64,000 nt of DNA, from the NCBI GenBank assembly GCA_015099395.1, contig AP024096.1:6303485-6367484 (forward strand). The letters run 5' to 3'. A model generated the notes under the pieces. It was not told the origin of the DNA, searched no databases, and saw only the letters and a list, made by a program, of their open reading frames with translations. The position numbers and the translations under genes were made by a program. Source of the stretch: Ktedonobacteria bacterium brp13 (GTDB lineage Bacteria > Chloroflexota > Ktedonobacteria > Ktedonobacterales > Ktedonobacteraceae). This document shows, piece by piece, positions 26,116 through 35,110 of the stretch (position 1 is the stretch's first letter; the number at the start of each line of letters is the position of its first letter).

Positions 26116-26523
26116 ATGTTTCTTGGTGAATATGAGCATTCTATAGACGCGAAAGGGCGCATGGCCGTCCCTGCCCGTTTCCGCTCACAGATGGATCATG
26201 GAGCAGTGATCAGCAAAGGCATGGGAACATGTCTTTCAATCTACACTGTGCAGCGCTGGGAGGAACGGACTGCTGAGCTTGTCGCAGGCATGTCTGGCGA
26301 TGAACTACGTGATTTTGAGCGTAGGATATTCCCCAGTGCCGGTGACGTGGAGTTAGATGCTCAGGGCCGTATGGTCTTACCAGCCAGGCTACGTGCGTAT
26401 GCAAACATACAGAGCGAAGTTACAGTGGCCGGTGTCCGCGACCACTTCGAGATCTGGGACCGAGCGACCTGGCAAGCTTACCAGGAGCGTCTCGAAGCTG
26501 AAGAGAGTACCGTGCCCTTTTAA
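26116..26523 (+). CDS. mraZ: Transcriptional regulator MraZ
   Basis: The 135-residue protein has the two SpoVT/AbrB-like swapped-hairpin repeats typical of MraZ: DAKGRMAVPARFRSQ near residue 12 and DAQGRMVLPARLRAY near residue 80, with the HFEIWDRATWQAY ending. It forms ring-shaped oligomers that bind TGGGN repeats and repress the division and wall operon; the matching repeats lie at 25891-25935. The ATG at 26116 begins the standard MFLGEYEHSID. It opens the dcw cluster. Confidence 0.95.
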   Translation: MFLGEYEHSIDAKGRMAVPARFRSQMDHGAVISKGMGTCLSIYTVQRWEERTAELVAGMSGDELRDFERRIFPSAGDVELDAQGRMVLPARLRAYANIQSEVTVAGVRDHFEIWDRATWQAYQERLEAEESTVPF

Positions 26524-26691
26524 GTTTTTCGTCGCTGTATCCTTATTGTGCCAGCGCATCCCTGATCTCTCATCTAACTTTTTTGATATCTCTTACCTGT
26601 TTCCGTTTATCGTAAACATACTGTATAGGAGCGAGTAGCGGCTTCGTTCGCTGTAGCTTACTAGCTTAAATAAATCAGGCAAATACTTTTA

Positions 26692-27702
26692 ATGACAATG
26701 GAACATACACAGCACGTGCCGGTTATGTTGGACGAGGTTCTGGAATACCTGCAACCTCAGTCCGGTGGTCTTTATATTGATGGGACGCTTGGTGGTGGCG
26801 GTCACACAGCTGCGCTACTAGAGCGTTCGGCTCCCGATGGTAAGGTGCTGGGCATCGACACTGATCGCCTTGCACTGGCGCGTGTTGAGTTGCGTCTGGC
26901 TGAGCATATTGCCAGCGGACGTTTAATCCTGGCACATGGCAACTTTGCAGAACTATCCGAGATCGTTCAACGTACCGGTTTTGGTGCTGAGAGTGGCGTG
27001 CAGGGCGTCTTATTGGATCTGGGGTTCTCGTCAGACCAGATGGATGCACCTGAGCGTGGTTTCGCTTTTAGCGCAGATGGTCCGCTGGATATGCGGCTCA
27101 ACCAGGATCTCTTTATGACAGCCGCAGATCTGGTAAATACCACAGACGAGCATGAGCTGGCGGACATTATCTGGCGCTATGGTGAGGAGAGTCGTTCTCG
27201 ACAGATTGCCCGGCGTATCGTGCGTGAGCGCGAGAAAGAGCCGATCACCAGTACTGCTCGCCTGGCCCGCATCTGTGCCGCAGGCGTATACACCAAGCCC
27301 GGCGCGATCCATCCCGCGACGCGCACCTTTCAGGCACTCAGGATCGCCGTTAATCACGAACTGGAGCGACTAGAGACAGTCCTCCCTCAGATAGAAGATG
27401 TCTTGAGTACGCGACAGACGATCCCCACCAGTACAGGTGATGCAATGTACAGCAGGGGAGCGGGTCGCATGGCGATCATCGCCTTCCACTCTTTAGAGGA
27501 TCGGATAGTCAAAGATTTCATACGGCGAGAAGCGACCGACTGTATCTGTCCTCCGCGCTTACCAGTCTGTGTATGTGGGCACAAAGCGCGTCTGCGCATG
27601 GTCACCCGCAAACCGGCTGTACCGGGCCCGGAGGAGATCGCGCGTAATCCACGCTCAAGAAGTGCCAAATTGCGCGTCGCCGAAGCAATTGTCACAGCGT
27701 AG
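26692..27702 (+). CDS. rsmH: 16S rRNA m4C1402 methyltransferase RsmH
   Basis: The 336-residue protein has the RsmH pattern: HVPVMLDEVLEYLQP, the SAM-binding DGTLGGGGHTAALLE, LLDLGFSSDQMD, ERGFAFSADGPLDMRL, FQALRIAVNHELE and IAFHSLEDRIVKDF. It methylates N4 of C1402 in 16S rRNA. ATG 26692 and ATG 26698 are both possible. It lies 168 bp after mraZ, as usual in the cluster. A GC-rich hairpin (GGAGGGC/GCCCTCC, 27705-27723) follows the stop codon. Confidence 0.95.
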   Translation: MTMEHTQHVPVMLDEVLEYLQPQSGGLYIDGTLGGGGHTAALLERSAPDGKVLGIDTDRLALARVELRLAEHIASGRLILAHGNFAELSEIVQRTGFGAESGVQGVLLDLGFSSDQMDAPERGFAFSADGPLDMRLNQDLFMTAADLVNTTDEHELADIIWRYGEESRSRQIARRIVREREKEPITSTARLARICAAGVYTKPGAIHPATRTFQALRIAVNHELERLETVLPQIEDVLSTRQTIPTSTGDAMYSRGAGRMAIIAFHSLEDRIVKDFIRREATDCICPPRLPVCVCGHKARLRMVTRKPAVPGPEEIARNPRSRSAKLRVAEAIVTA

Positions 27703-27704
27703 AG

Positions 27705-27723
27705 GAGGGCCTTGCGCCCTCCC
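27705..27723 (+). other. Hairpin between rsmH and ftsL
   Basis: A perfect 7-bp GC-rich stem (GGAGGGC-CTTGC-GCCCTCC) begins right after the rsmH stop codon. No T tract follows, so it may process or pause the polycistronic message rather than end it. Confidence 0.45.
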
Positions 27724-27777
27724 GTAGCATCCGCGTCCTGCCAAAGGAATGTCAAGGAACGCAAAGGAACGCAACGT

Positions 27778-28248
27778 ATGTATAGCTTGAAAACGCGCAC
27801 TGATGAGGTTCAGACCGTCCCTCGCAGTGAACCAAAAGGAAAGCCAGTTGCAAGATCGTATGTCTCGCCTGGTCGTCAGGGTCAAGGCCAAGCGATCCAA
27901 CGACGTCCCGTACGCGCTACACGCCGTCAGGTACGTCCATTCGCGCTCCCGATGGGTCCTGTCACGTTGACCATCTGTAGCGTCCTGCTCATTGGTCTGA
28001 TGGCTGTCCTTTATCTGAGCCAGCAGGCACAGGCAGTCTCCGCAAATCAGCAACTACAATCGATGCGTGATGAACAGAGCCAACTGACACGCCAGAATCA
28101 GGATTTTACGGACCAGATTGCGACGGCGCAATCACCAGCGCGCATAGCTGCGCAAGCGACCCGGATGGGCATGATCCAGGCTGATCCGGCCAAAGTGCAG
28201 ATTATCAAAATTCATAATTTGCAACCAATACCTGATGACGAGCCATAG
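27778..28248 (+). CDS. ftsL: FtsL-like division protein
   Basis: The 156-residue protein has a basic cytoplasmic tail, one membrane segment at about 61-81 (TICSVLLIGLMAVLYLS) and an extracellular coiled-coil-like part rich in Gln (QQLQSMRDEQSQLTRQNQ), ending in the short conserved ARIAAQATRMGM segment. This is the topology of FtsL, which works with FtsB/DivIC and FtsQ to switch on septal wall synthesis. Sequence is poorly conserved in this family, so position between rsmH and ftsI supports the call. ATG 27778 has AAAGGAACG upstream; an earlier in-frame TTG at 27712 is less likely. Confidence 0.8.
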   Translation: MYSLKTRTDEVQTVPRSEPKGKPVARSYVSPGRQGQGQAIQRRPVRATRRQVRPFALPMGPVTLTICSVLLIGLMAVLYLSQQAQAVSANQQLQSMRDEQSQLTRQNQDFTDQIATAQSPARIAAQATRMGMIQADPAKVQIIKIHNLQPIPDDEP

Positions 28249-28316
28249 GGAGGTCCTCCTCCCACGATCCACGATAGAAGTTTATGAGTGCGTTTACGAG
28301 AGGGAGAGCGGAAGAT

Positions 28317-30065
28317 ATGAGTACACAGTTACGTCGCGCGCGCCAGCGGCAGATGGTCATCTTTCTGCTGGTCTGTGTCGGGCTTATTGTGCTCTCTTGT
28401 CGCCTCTATTACTGGCAGGTTATTGACGGGCCCCCGCTAGCCAGAGCGGCTAATGCTGAGCATACCGAGGTGCAGACAGTCAACGCGCCCCGTGGACTGA
28501 TATACGACTCACATGGGATGTTGTTGGCGACGAATATCATACGCGACGACGTCTATGTTGAGCCGGCACAGATTGTGACCGACTATCCAGATACCTATCA
28601 AGAGCAGCGCAATAAACTGGCGTTGCAACTGCACCAGGTTCTCAGCACGCTGCCTGTCGCAACCTTATTGCAGGAGCTTGCTTCCAATTTACCAACGCAG
28701 CGTATCGCCATCAAGATCACGGAGAATCAGAGTCAGCAATTACAAGCGTTACACCTACCCTATACTTTTCTGGAGCCGCGTACATGGCGCGATTATCCTA
28801 ATAGCGACCTGGCATCTCAGGTACTGGGTTATGTCGAGGCCAATCAAGAGAACGAGAGTCCTCAGGGTGTCTACGGCATAGAAGAGAAATATAATGCTGT
28901 GCTGGCCGGGAAAGCTGGTAGTCTGACTGCTGAGACCGATCTGAATGGCAATCCTTTAACGGTTGGGGCCAGCTCCGCGCAGCCAGCGGTACCAGGCTCA
29001 GATCTCACCCTAACGCTCGACAGCACGATCCAATATACAGTGCAGACAGCATTAGAGCAACGTGTCAAAGAGATGCAGGCCGAAAGCGGGACAGCAGTCG
29101 TGCTGAATGCACGTACTGGTGCGGTAGTTGCTATGGCAGGCTATCCCAGCTTTGATCCTAACAACTATAGTCAGTACGCGGATCAGCGTGGTTGTCGGGG
29201 TGCGCTGTCGGTCTACTTTAATCCGGCGATGTACTGCGCTTATGAGCCAGGCTCGACCATGAAGGCCGTAACGATGGCTGCAGCACTGGATCAGAAAGTG
29301 ATTACGCCAAATACGAGCTTTGATGATAACGGTCAGTTGACATTCACCGATGGCACCCCTGCGGTGCATAACTGGGCTAATCTGGCGTATGGTACTGAGA
29401 CGATGACACAGGTGCTCCAGCACTCAGCAAACGTTGGTGCCGCCTGGGTAGCGACCAGAAAATTAGGATCATCGCGTTTCTATCCTTACCTGCAACGCTT
29501 TGATTTTGGTCAACCAACCGGGATCTTCGGTCCAGAGGCCAGTGGTATCTATAACACGCCGTCAAATCCGAACTGGTCACCGAGCGATCTGGCTCGTGAG
29601 TCGTTTGGACAGGGGATCAGCGTGACTCCGCTGCAAATGGCGCGCGTCTACCAGGCGATCGCCGATGATGGAACGCTCATGAAGCCGTATATCGTCTCTT
29701 CAATCACAGGCAACGGGCATACAACGATCACGCAGCCGCAGGTTGAGCGGCAGGTGGTCAGTGCAAACGCAGCGCACCAGTTGACTGGCATGCTGGTACA
29801 GACTGCCGCGTACGAACATATCGCAGTGCCAGGGTATTCGATCGCCATCAAGACAGGGACCGCGACCAATCAGTCGTTGGCCGATACCAATACGGATGCC
29901 TCGATGGCTGGTTTTATACCGGCCTCGAATCCGCAATATGTGATCCTGGTCAAGCTGGACCATCCTCAGACCTCCATTTATGGTGGGACCGCGGCCGGAC
30001 CGCTCTGGGAGAAGATTGCCCAGCAACTCATGTGGCGCTATGGAGTCCCCCCCGATGCCGCATAA
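28317..30065 (+). CDS. ftsI: Septal peptidoglycan transpeptidase (class B PBP, FtsI/PBP3)
   Basis: The protein of about 582 residues has one N-terminal membrane segment (about 12-32), a PBP dimer domain (APRGLIYDSHGMLLA) and a transpeptidase domain. The active-site motifs are all present: STMK with Ser at about 313, SAN at about 370 and KTG at about 512. It cross-links septal peptidoglycan with FtsW as partner. ATG 28317 is chosen for its GGGAG ribosome site 10 bases upstream; ATG 28284 would add 11 residues. A small hairpin (GGGAGG/CCTCCC, 28248-28263) precedes it. Confidence 0.93.
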   Translation: MSTQLRRARQRQMVIFLLVCVGLIVLSCRLYYWQVIDGPPLARAANAEHTEVQTVNAPRGLIYDSHGMLLATNIIRDDVYVEPAQIVTDYPDTYQEQRNKLALQLHQVLSTLPVATLLQELASNLPTQRIAIKITENQSQQLQALHLPYTFLEPRTWRDYPNSDLASQVLGYVEANQENESPQGVYGIEEKYNAVLAGKAGSLTAETDLNGNPLTVGASSAQPAVPGSDLTLTLDSTIQYTVQTALEQRVKEMQAESGTAVVLNARTGAVVAMAGYPSFDPNNYSQYADQRGCRGALSVYFNPAMYCAYEPGSTMKAVTMAAALDQKVITPNTSFDDNGQLTFTDGTPAVHNWANLAYGTETMTQVLQHSANVGAAWVATRKLGSSRFYPYLQRFDFGQPTGIFGPEASGIYNTPSNPNWSPSDLARESFGQGISVTPLQMARVYQAIADDGTLMKPYIVSSITGNGHTTITQPQVERQVVSANAAHQLTGMLVQTAAYEHIAVPGYSIAIKTGTATNQSLADTNTDASMAGFIPASNPQYVILVKLDHPQTSIYGGTAAGPLWEKIAQQLMWRYGVPPDAA

Positions 30066-30131
30066 GAGAGCAATAGGGGGTATGTGCGGCAACTGTTAAG
30101 AGTGGGGTGTAGTGTGTTGAGAAGGTGTGTG

Positions 30132-30509
30132 ATGACAAACAGAGGCACAGGTCCACAGCAGGAACCAGAAAAAGACTTTGAGCAGATGGAACTGAGTGAG
30201 ACATGGCGCGAGCTGTTAGGCCAGCGCATAAACAGTATTCCTGGCAAGCAACCAGGGGGGACTGGTGAAGTCGCGAACCAGCGGGATCTTCCTGAGGGTG
30301 AAAAGGCGATACCAACCCTCAAAAGTGACCCCTGGAGTACGTTAATACAAGCGAAGGGAGTAGAGATCGTCGATCTCCACAACGCTCGCTTACAGATTAG
30401 CGACCAGGAAGTTGAGCGGATACTCAAGCTGATGCAAGAGTATCCAACTCAAGATGATGAGGGTTCGTCGTCACGCCAGCAACGACCTGGATACGACCAC
30501 AAAGACTAG
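30132..30509 (+). CDS. Uncharacterised small protein in dcw cluster
   Basis: This 125-residue, hydrophilic, charged protein has no signal peptide or membrane segment. It is rich in Glu, Gln and Arg, with two moderately predicted helical parts (EQMELSETWRELLGQRIN; QISDQEVERILKLMQEY). No family was recognised. It sits between ftsI and ftsW, the place where mraY, murE, murF and murD normally lie. ATG 30132 has AGAAGG 6 bases upstream; the frame is open further upstream to 30084 but without a ribosome site. A cytoplasmic role in division or wall synthesis is only suggested by position. Confidence 0.6.
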   Translation: MTNRGTGPQQEPEKDFEQMELSETWRELLGQRINSIPGKQPGGTGEVANQRDLPEGEKAIPTLKSDPWSTLIQAKGVEIVDLHNARLQISDQEVERILKLMQEYPTQDDEGSSSRQQRPGYDHKD

Positions 30510-30583
30510 TATAGTGGAAACTATGTTCTAAGTCAAGCTTTGTAAGGCAGGAACTACAAAGGAAGAGAAGAATATAAGCATTC

Positions 30584-32362
30584 ATGCCATTAAATAAGCT
30601 CAACCGCAGAAAAAAAGAACATGATGAAGCTCCCCAGGGGCAAGGGCGCAGGAGTACAAAAAAGGGTGACCTCGTGTCACCAACTTTTCATTCTCCCGCT
30701 CTTGCAGAGGCGGAGCGCCAGCGTCGTCTGTCTTCTACGCCGAGCAAGCCTGGCAAGGCAACGCCCGTGAAAAACGAGCGGCGTGGTGAGGGAGATGCTG
30801 TGCGTCGTGTGCAGATGAGCTATGCTGCTGAGGAGACGCTCTCGGAGATCAGCACCCGCAAGCGTCTACCGCGCATGAAGCTACCAGAACGTGTTGTGAT
30901 GAAACGGCCAGCGCCTCGGAGCTCCAAAGCACAGAAGATGCCGGAGGAGACTCAGAAGCCAGAAAAAGGGATGAGCGCACGCGTGGACAACCATGCAGCG
31001 TATGAAGCCTATGAGTTCTCTGATCTCCCTGAGACCCCCAGAGCACCATCGCTGCCTGCTGACTGGTTCTTCAATGACCTGTCAGAACTGCCGGAGGCCC
31101 CGGACTATGCTATCGATCTCCCCGACTCGGAGTCTGGGCGGTCGAATGATGCAGCGGATCCGCAGTTAACCGCTGAGGAGCAGGCGAAGTTGGCCGATCT
31201 AGAGATGCGTCTCCCGCGTATCGCTGGGCATGCCGATCCGGTGCTCTTGATTGTCGTCCTGGTCCTGGTCTGCATCGGACTTGTGATGGTCTATAGTGCC
31301 AGTGCGTTTTCGGCGGCGCGTGACTATGGTGATGCTGCTTACTACTTTCAGAAGCAGTTAGTGGGGGCTGTGCTGGGCGTGACGGTGATGCTGATCACGA
31401 TGCGCATCGACTACCGGATCTGGCGTCGCTTCTCGCTTTTCGGCCTGATCATCGCGCTCCCTTTGTTGGCAGTAGTATTGGTGGTTGGATCGAACGAATA
31501 TGGGGCGACGCGCTGGTTGCAATTAGGATTTTTCTCCTTTCAGCCTAGTGAGTTGATTAAACTGGTCTTAGCCTTGTATATTGCAGACTGGTTGGCTCGT
31601 AAAGGACATCAGGTTGGGACCTTCCTGTATGGGTTGGCACCATTTGTCCTTCTGGTCGGTTTGATTCTAGGATTGGTCTTATTGCAAAAAGATATGGGGA
31701 CCGCCTGCGTGATCGCAGCCTTAGCGGTCGTCATGTTTTTTACCGCAGGGGCCAACATTTTCCAGTTCATACTGGCGGTCGGTTGTGGCACCCTGGTCTT
31801 TTTGACCCAGGCTTTCAGTGGCTATCGGTACTATCGTTTAATCGGTTTCTTGCAACCGTTTACCCATACGACAGATATTAACTTACAGTTGTATCAATCC
31901 TTGCTGGCACTGGGGTCAGGTGGATGGTTAGGAGTAGGACTGGGAGCCAGTCGTCAGAAAACTGGCTATCTGCCATTCCCATTTATCGACTCAATTTTTG
32001 CTATTATTGGTGAAGAGTTGGGTTTCATCGGTTGCATGATCATTATCCTGCTATTTGTGATCCTGGCTTTTCGAGGGTTCCGGCTTGCGCGGCGTACCCA
32101 GGATATCTATGGTGCGCTACTAGTAACTGGCATTACTACCTGGTTGGTTGTGCAGGCGATGATCAATATCGGAGCCAGCACAGGCACAATTCCCTATACC
32201 GGGGTACCGCTACCCTTTATCAGCTTTGGCGGGACCTCTATGGTTATCTCTCTGGCTGGCGTTGGCGTACTGCTCAGTATATCGCGATATATACAGGAGC
32301 CAGAAGATCCGGCGCTATCCAGGCAAACAATTGAAAAAATCAGAAAAAGACGAACGAAGTAA
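30584..32362 (+). CDS. ftsW: Septal peptidoglycan polymerase FtsW with long N-terminal extension
   Basis: The 592-residue protein has a SEDS domain from about residue 215 with about ten membrane segments: VMVYSASAFSAA, the catalytic-loop region QPSELIKLVLALYIADWLA, LLLQKDMGTACV-like segment, GEELGFIGCMIIILL and TGVPLPFISFGGTSM. SEDS proteins polymerise lipid II and pair with class B PBPs. The first 210 residues are hydrophilic, rich in Arg, Pro and Glu, and much longer than in most FtsW proteins; this extension is cytoplasmic and may be a regulatory or partner-binding tail. The stop codon overlaps an ATG (TAATG). Confidence 0.92.
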   Translation: MPLNKLNRRKKEHDEAPQGQGRRSTKKGDLVSPTFHSPALAEAERQRRLSSTPSKPGKATPVKNERRGEGDAVRRVQMSYAAEETLSEISTRKRLPRMKLPERVVMKRPAPRSSKAQKMPEETQKPEKGMSARVDNHAAYEAYEFSDLPETPRAPSLPADWFFNDLSELPEAPDYAIDLPDSESGRSNDAADPQLTAEEQAKLADLEMRLPRIAGHADPVLLIVVLVLVCIGLVMVYSASAFSAARDYGDAAYYFQKQLVGAVLGVTVMLITMRIDYRIWRRFSLFGLIIALPLLAVVLVVGSNEYGATRWLQLGFFSFQPSELIKLVLALYIADWLARKGHQVGTFLYGLAPFVLLVGLILGLVLLQKDMGTACVIAALAVVMFFTAGANIFQFILAVGCGTLVFLTQAFSGYRYYRLIGFLQPFTHTTDINLQLYQSLLALGSGGWLGVGLGASRQKTGYLPFPFIDSIFAIIGEELGFIGCMIIILLFVILAFRGFRLARRTQDIYGALLVTGITTWLVVQAMINIGASTGTIPYTGVPLPFISFGGTSMVISLAGVGVLLSISRYIQEPEDPALSRQTIEKIRKRRTK

Positions 32363-32392
32363 TGAGGGCCGCTCCAGGTTCACAGCGAGCTT

Positions 32393-32411
32393 GTAGCGGT
32401 TGCTCCGCTAC
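32393..32411 (+). other. Hairpin between ftsW and murG
   Basis: A perfect 7-bp stem, GTAGCGG-TTGCT-CCGCTAC, lies 20 bp before the murG start. With no T tract after it, it may tune murG translation or processing of the message. Confidence 0.4.
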
Positions 32412-32430
32412 TCGTGATGGAATGTATATT

Positions 32431-33597
32431 ATGCGAGTGCTTATTTCAGGCGGTGGGACAGGTGGCCATATCTATCCGGCCCTTGCTGTTGCCACCCAGT
32501 TACGAAAATTATATCAAGCCGATATTCTGTATCTAGGCAGTGACGACGGCCTGGAGACACAGCTAGTTCCCGCTGCCGGTTTTCGTATGAAGACCGTGAA
32601 GGCGGGCAAGTTGCAGCGCTATATCTCGGTCAATACGCTCAAAGGGATCGCGCGCGTACCCCTGGGTCTGGCTCAGGCGGTCGGTATCGTGCGTGACTTT
32701 CAACCGGATGTGGTATTTACCAGTGGTGGTTATGTCTCGGTGCCTGCGGGCCTGGGTGCGAAGTTAAATAATGTGCCTTTGCTGCTCCATCAGCAAGATG
32801 TGCCGCCTAACCTGTCGAATAAACTGATTGCGCCATCTGCTACGCGGATCTCGATTGCCTTTGCAGCGTCGAAGCGGTACTTTCCGGAGCACAAGACTTT
32901 GTGGTTGGGAAACCCAATTCGCGAAGAGATTCTGGCTGTGCGTCAGATCGAAGTTGGAGCGGCCAAGCAGGCGCTCGGCTTTTCCGCTGACCTCCCGCTA
33001 CTGCTGATCACAGGTGGTAGCCAGGGTGCGCGGCACCTGAATCAGATCGTAGCAGGGAGTCTACCGGAGTTATTGAAGAGCTGTCAGGTCTTACAGATTA
33101 GTGGCCAAAAACTCTACAATGAGACGCGGAGCCTTGCCGATCGTATCCTGACAGATGCCAGTGTTGGTGAGGATCTGCGCCAGCGCTATCGACTGGAGCC
33201 GTATATGTCGGACGAGATGCCACTGGCATTGCAGGGGTCCGATCTGGTGATTTGCCGCTCGGGTGCTTCGACGTTGAGCGAACTGGCCGTGCTGGAAAAG
33301 CCGAGTCTGTTGGTTCCGTTGCCGCCCGCGATTGGTAGCTCACCGCAGGAGATTAACGCAGAGACCTTTGTGCGCGAGGGTGCGGCTGACGTGGTACGTA
33401 ACGATGATCTGGAGCCAGCGCTGTTGCTCACACGCGTACAGCAGTTGATCGGAGCGCCAGAGCGTTTACAGGCTATGCGTACGGCCCTGAAAGTCTTCGC
33501 CAAGCCTGATGGAACGCAGGAGATCGCCGAGGCTGTTGTCAATATGCTGCCGCGCTGGAAGGTTGATAGACTGGAACAAGAGGGGATAAACGCTTGA
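32431..33597 (+). CDS. murG: Lipid II synthase MurG (GlcNAc transferase)
   Basis: The 388-residue protein is a GT28 GT-B fold enzyme: the first Gly loop GGGTGGHIYPALAVA, the second Gly loop ITGGSQGARHLN, and the UDP-GlcNAc-binding region CRSGASTLSELAVLEKPS. It adds GlcNAc to lipid I at the inner membrane face. ATG 32431 is chosen because the Gly loop then sits at residues 7-12 as usual. An ATG at 32362 overlaps the ftsW stop and would add 23 residues not seen in the family. It overlaps murC by 4 bp. Confidence 0.94.
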   Translation: MRVLISGGGTGGHIYPALAVATQLRKLYQADILYLGSDDGLETQLVPAAGFRMKTVKAGKLQRYISVNTLKGIARVPLGLAQAVGIVRDFQPDVVFTSGGYVSVPAGLGAKLNNVPLLLHQQDVPPNLSNKLIAPSATRISIAFAASKRYFPEHKTLWLGNPIREEILAVRQIEVGAAKQALGFSADLPLLLITGGSQGARHLNQIVAGSLPELLKSCQVLQISGQKLYNETRSLADRILTDASVGEDLRQRYRLEPYMSDEMPLALQGSDLVICRSGASTLSELAVLEKPSLLVPLPPAIGSSPQEINAETFVREGAADVVRNDDLEPALLLTRVQQLIGAPERLQAMRTALKVFAKPDGTQEIAEAVVNMLPRWKVDRLEQEGINA

Positions 33598-35090
33598 GTA
33601 CGTCACGTTTACATTTTATGGGCATTGGAGGCCAGGGTATCTCTTCTGTGGCACAGATGTCACATAAAAGAGGAGCTATTGTGACAGGCTGTGATCAGCG
33701 TGAATCCGCAACGGTTCGTGCATTGCGTGAAGCTGGTATCCCGGTACAGATCGGTCACCATGCCGACCACCTGGATAACGTCGATAGATTGGTCATCAGT
33801 CCTGCTGTGCCTGCGCTGGATCAGCATAATCCGGAATTGCTCGCTGCCCGTGAGCGTGGTGTACCTGTCATTAACTGGCAGGAGTTGCTGAGCGAGTTGA
33901 TGGAGGGTCAGTGTCTCCTCTCGGTCTGTGGTGTGCACGGCAAAGGTACCACCACCGCTATGCTCTCGCTGGCGCTGGTCGATGCGGGGCTGGATCCGAC
34001 CTGTGAGATCGGAGCGGTCGTCCCACGTTTCGGAGCCAACTATCGCCTGGGGCAGAGCGACTACTTTGTCAACGAAGCCGATGAGTTCAACCATAACTTC
34101 TGGCACTATCATCCGCGCCTGGCGATTGTCACGTCGATCGAGTTTGAGCATCCTGAGTTCTTTGCTGACTATGACGCATTCTTACACGCCTTTGAGCACT
34201 TTATTCGTGGCATGGATACCGCAGGGACCTGGTCTCTGCCGCCGACCGTGATCATGAACGCCGATAGCCCCGGTTGCTGGGAGCTGCGTGAGCGGCTGCA
34301 CGACTGGCCTGGACAGATCCTTACCTACTCGGTAGGGCATTCAGCACGACCAGAGGTCGCGGCGGATCTGGAGGCCTGGGATATCAAGCTGGAAGGCGAG
34401 ACAAGCTTTCGTGTCAAGACCCGCGTTGGCACAACCTTTCCAGAAGATCTGGTGGTCCATTTACCACTACCGGGCCTGTATAACATCGAGAATGCCATGG
34501 CTGCACTGTCAGCCGCGCATCTTCTGGGTGTAGAGGCCAGCACGATTGCGCAGTCACTGGGAAGTTTTGCCGGCAACCGTCGCCGCTTCGAGATTCGCCA
34601 GCAAGGTCCACTGACCGTTGGTGAACACGTCGTCGATGTCATGCTGGTCGATGATTACGCGCACCATCCGACTGCTATCACCGCGACGCTGGAAGCAGCC
34701 CGTCAGCGCTATCCTGGTCAACGGATCGTCGCGGTCTATCAGCCACATATGTATAGTAGAACAAAGACATTCTTCAACCAATTTCTCAGCGCATTCGATG
34801 TCGCCGATATCGTTATTATCTCGGATATCTTTCCGGCTCGGGAACGCGATACCGGTATCATCCACGCTCGTGAACTGGTGGCAGGCATCAAGCAGCGTGC
34901 AGCCTTCGCTAGCGGAGAACGACACGTCATCTACGGTGGCAATACCAATGAGACGGCCAGGCTACTCGCGCAGACACTGCGTTCAGGTGACCTTGCCATC
35001 ATCATGGGTGCAGGTGACATCTATACCGTCACAGAGACGCTCTTACACACACCAACAACACTCAATCATACACACACTACACAGGTCTAG
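33594..35090 (+). CDS. murC: UDP-N-acetylmuramate-L-alanine ligase MurC with unusual P-loop
   Basis: The 498-residue Mur ligase has the N-terminal HFMGIGGQGISSVAQMS nucleotide-binding loop, the central ATP domain and the C-terminal QPHMYSRTKTFFNQF / DDYAHHPTAI blocks typical of MurC. It adds L-Ala to UDP-MurNAc. The P-loop reads GVHGKGTTT where MurC enzymes have GTHGKTTT, so the residue after the Lys is Gly. EADEFNHNF and SIEFEHPEFF also differ from the MurC norm and lean towards Mpl-like ligases. The start is a TTG with GAGGGGA 7 bases upstream; it overlaps the murG stop. Confidence 0.88.
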   Translation: MSTSRLHFMGIGGQGISSVAQMSHKRGAIVTGCDQRESATVRALREAGIPVQIGHHADHLDNVDRLVISPAVPALDQHNPELLAARERGVPVINWQELLSELMEGQCLLSVCGVHGKGTTTAMLSLALVDAGLDPTCEIGAVVPRFGANYRLGQSDYFVNEADEFNHNFWHYHPRLAIVTSIEFEHPEFFADYDAFLHAFEHFIRGMDTAGTWSLPPTVIMNADSPGCWELRERLHDWPGQILTYSVGHSARPEVAADLEAWDIKLEGETSFRVKTRVGTTFPEDLVVHLPLPGLYNIENAMAALSAAHLLGVEASTIAQSLGSFAGNRRRFEIRQQGPLTVGEHVVDVMLVDDYAHHPTAITATLEAARQRYPGQRIVAVYQPHMYSRTKTFFNQFLSAFDVADIVIISDIFPARERDTGIIHARELVAGIKQRAAFASGERHVIYGGNTNETARLLAQTLRSGDLAIIMGAGDIYTVTETLLHTPTTLNHTHTTQV

Positions 35091-35110
35091 GGGAATAGGG
35101 GAACATACAT

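Noticed and set aside
32362..32430. murG start at the ATG overlapping the ftsW stop
   Set aside because: It would add 23 residues absent from MurG proteins and include a hairpin; ATG 32431 places the Gly loop normally.
33594..35090. Calling the Mur ligase Mpl instead of MurC
   Set aside because: Some central motifs resemble Mpl, but QPHMYSRT and the C-terminal domain are MurC-like and the gene lies in the dcw cluster between murG and murB.
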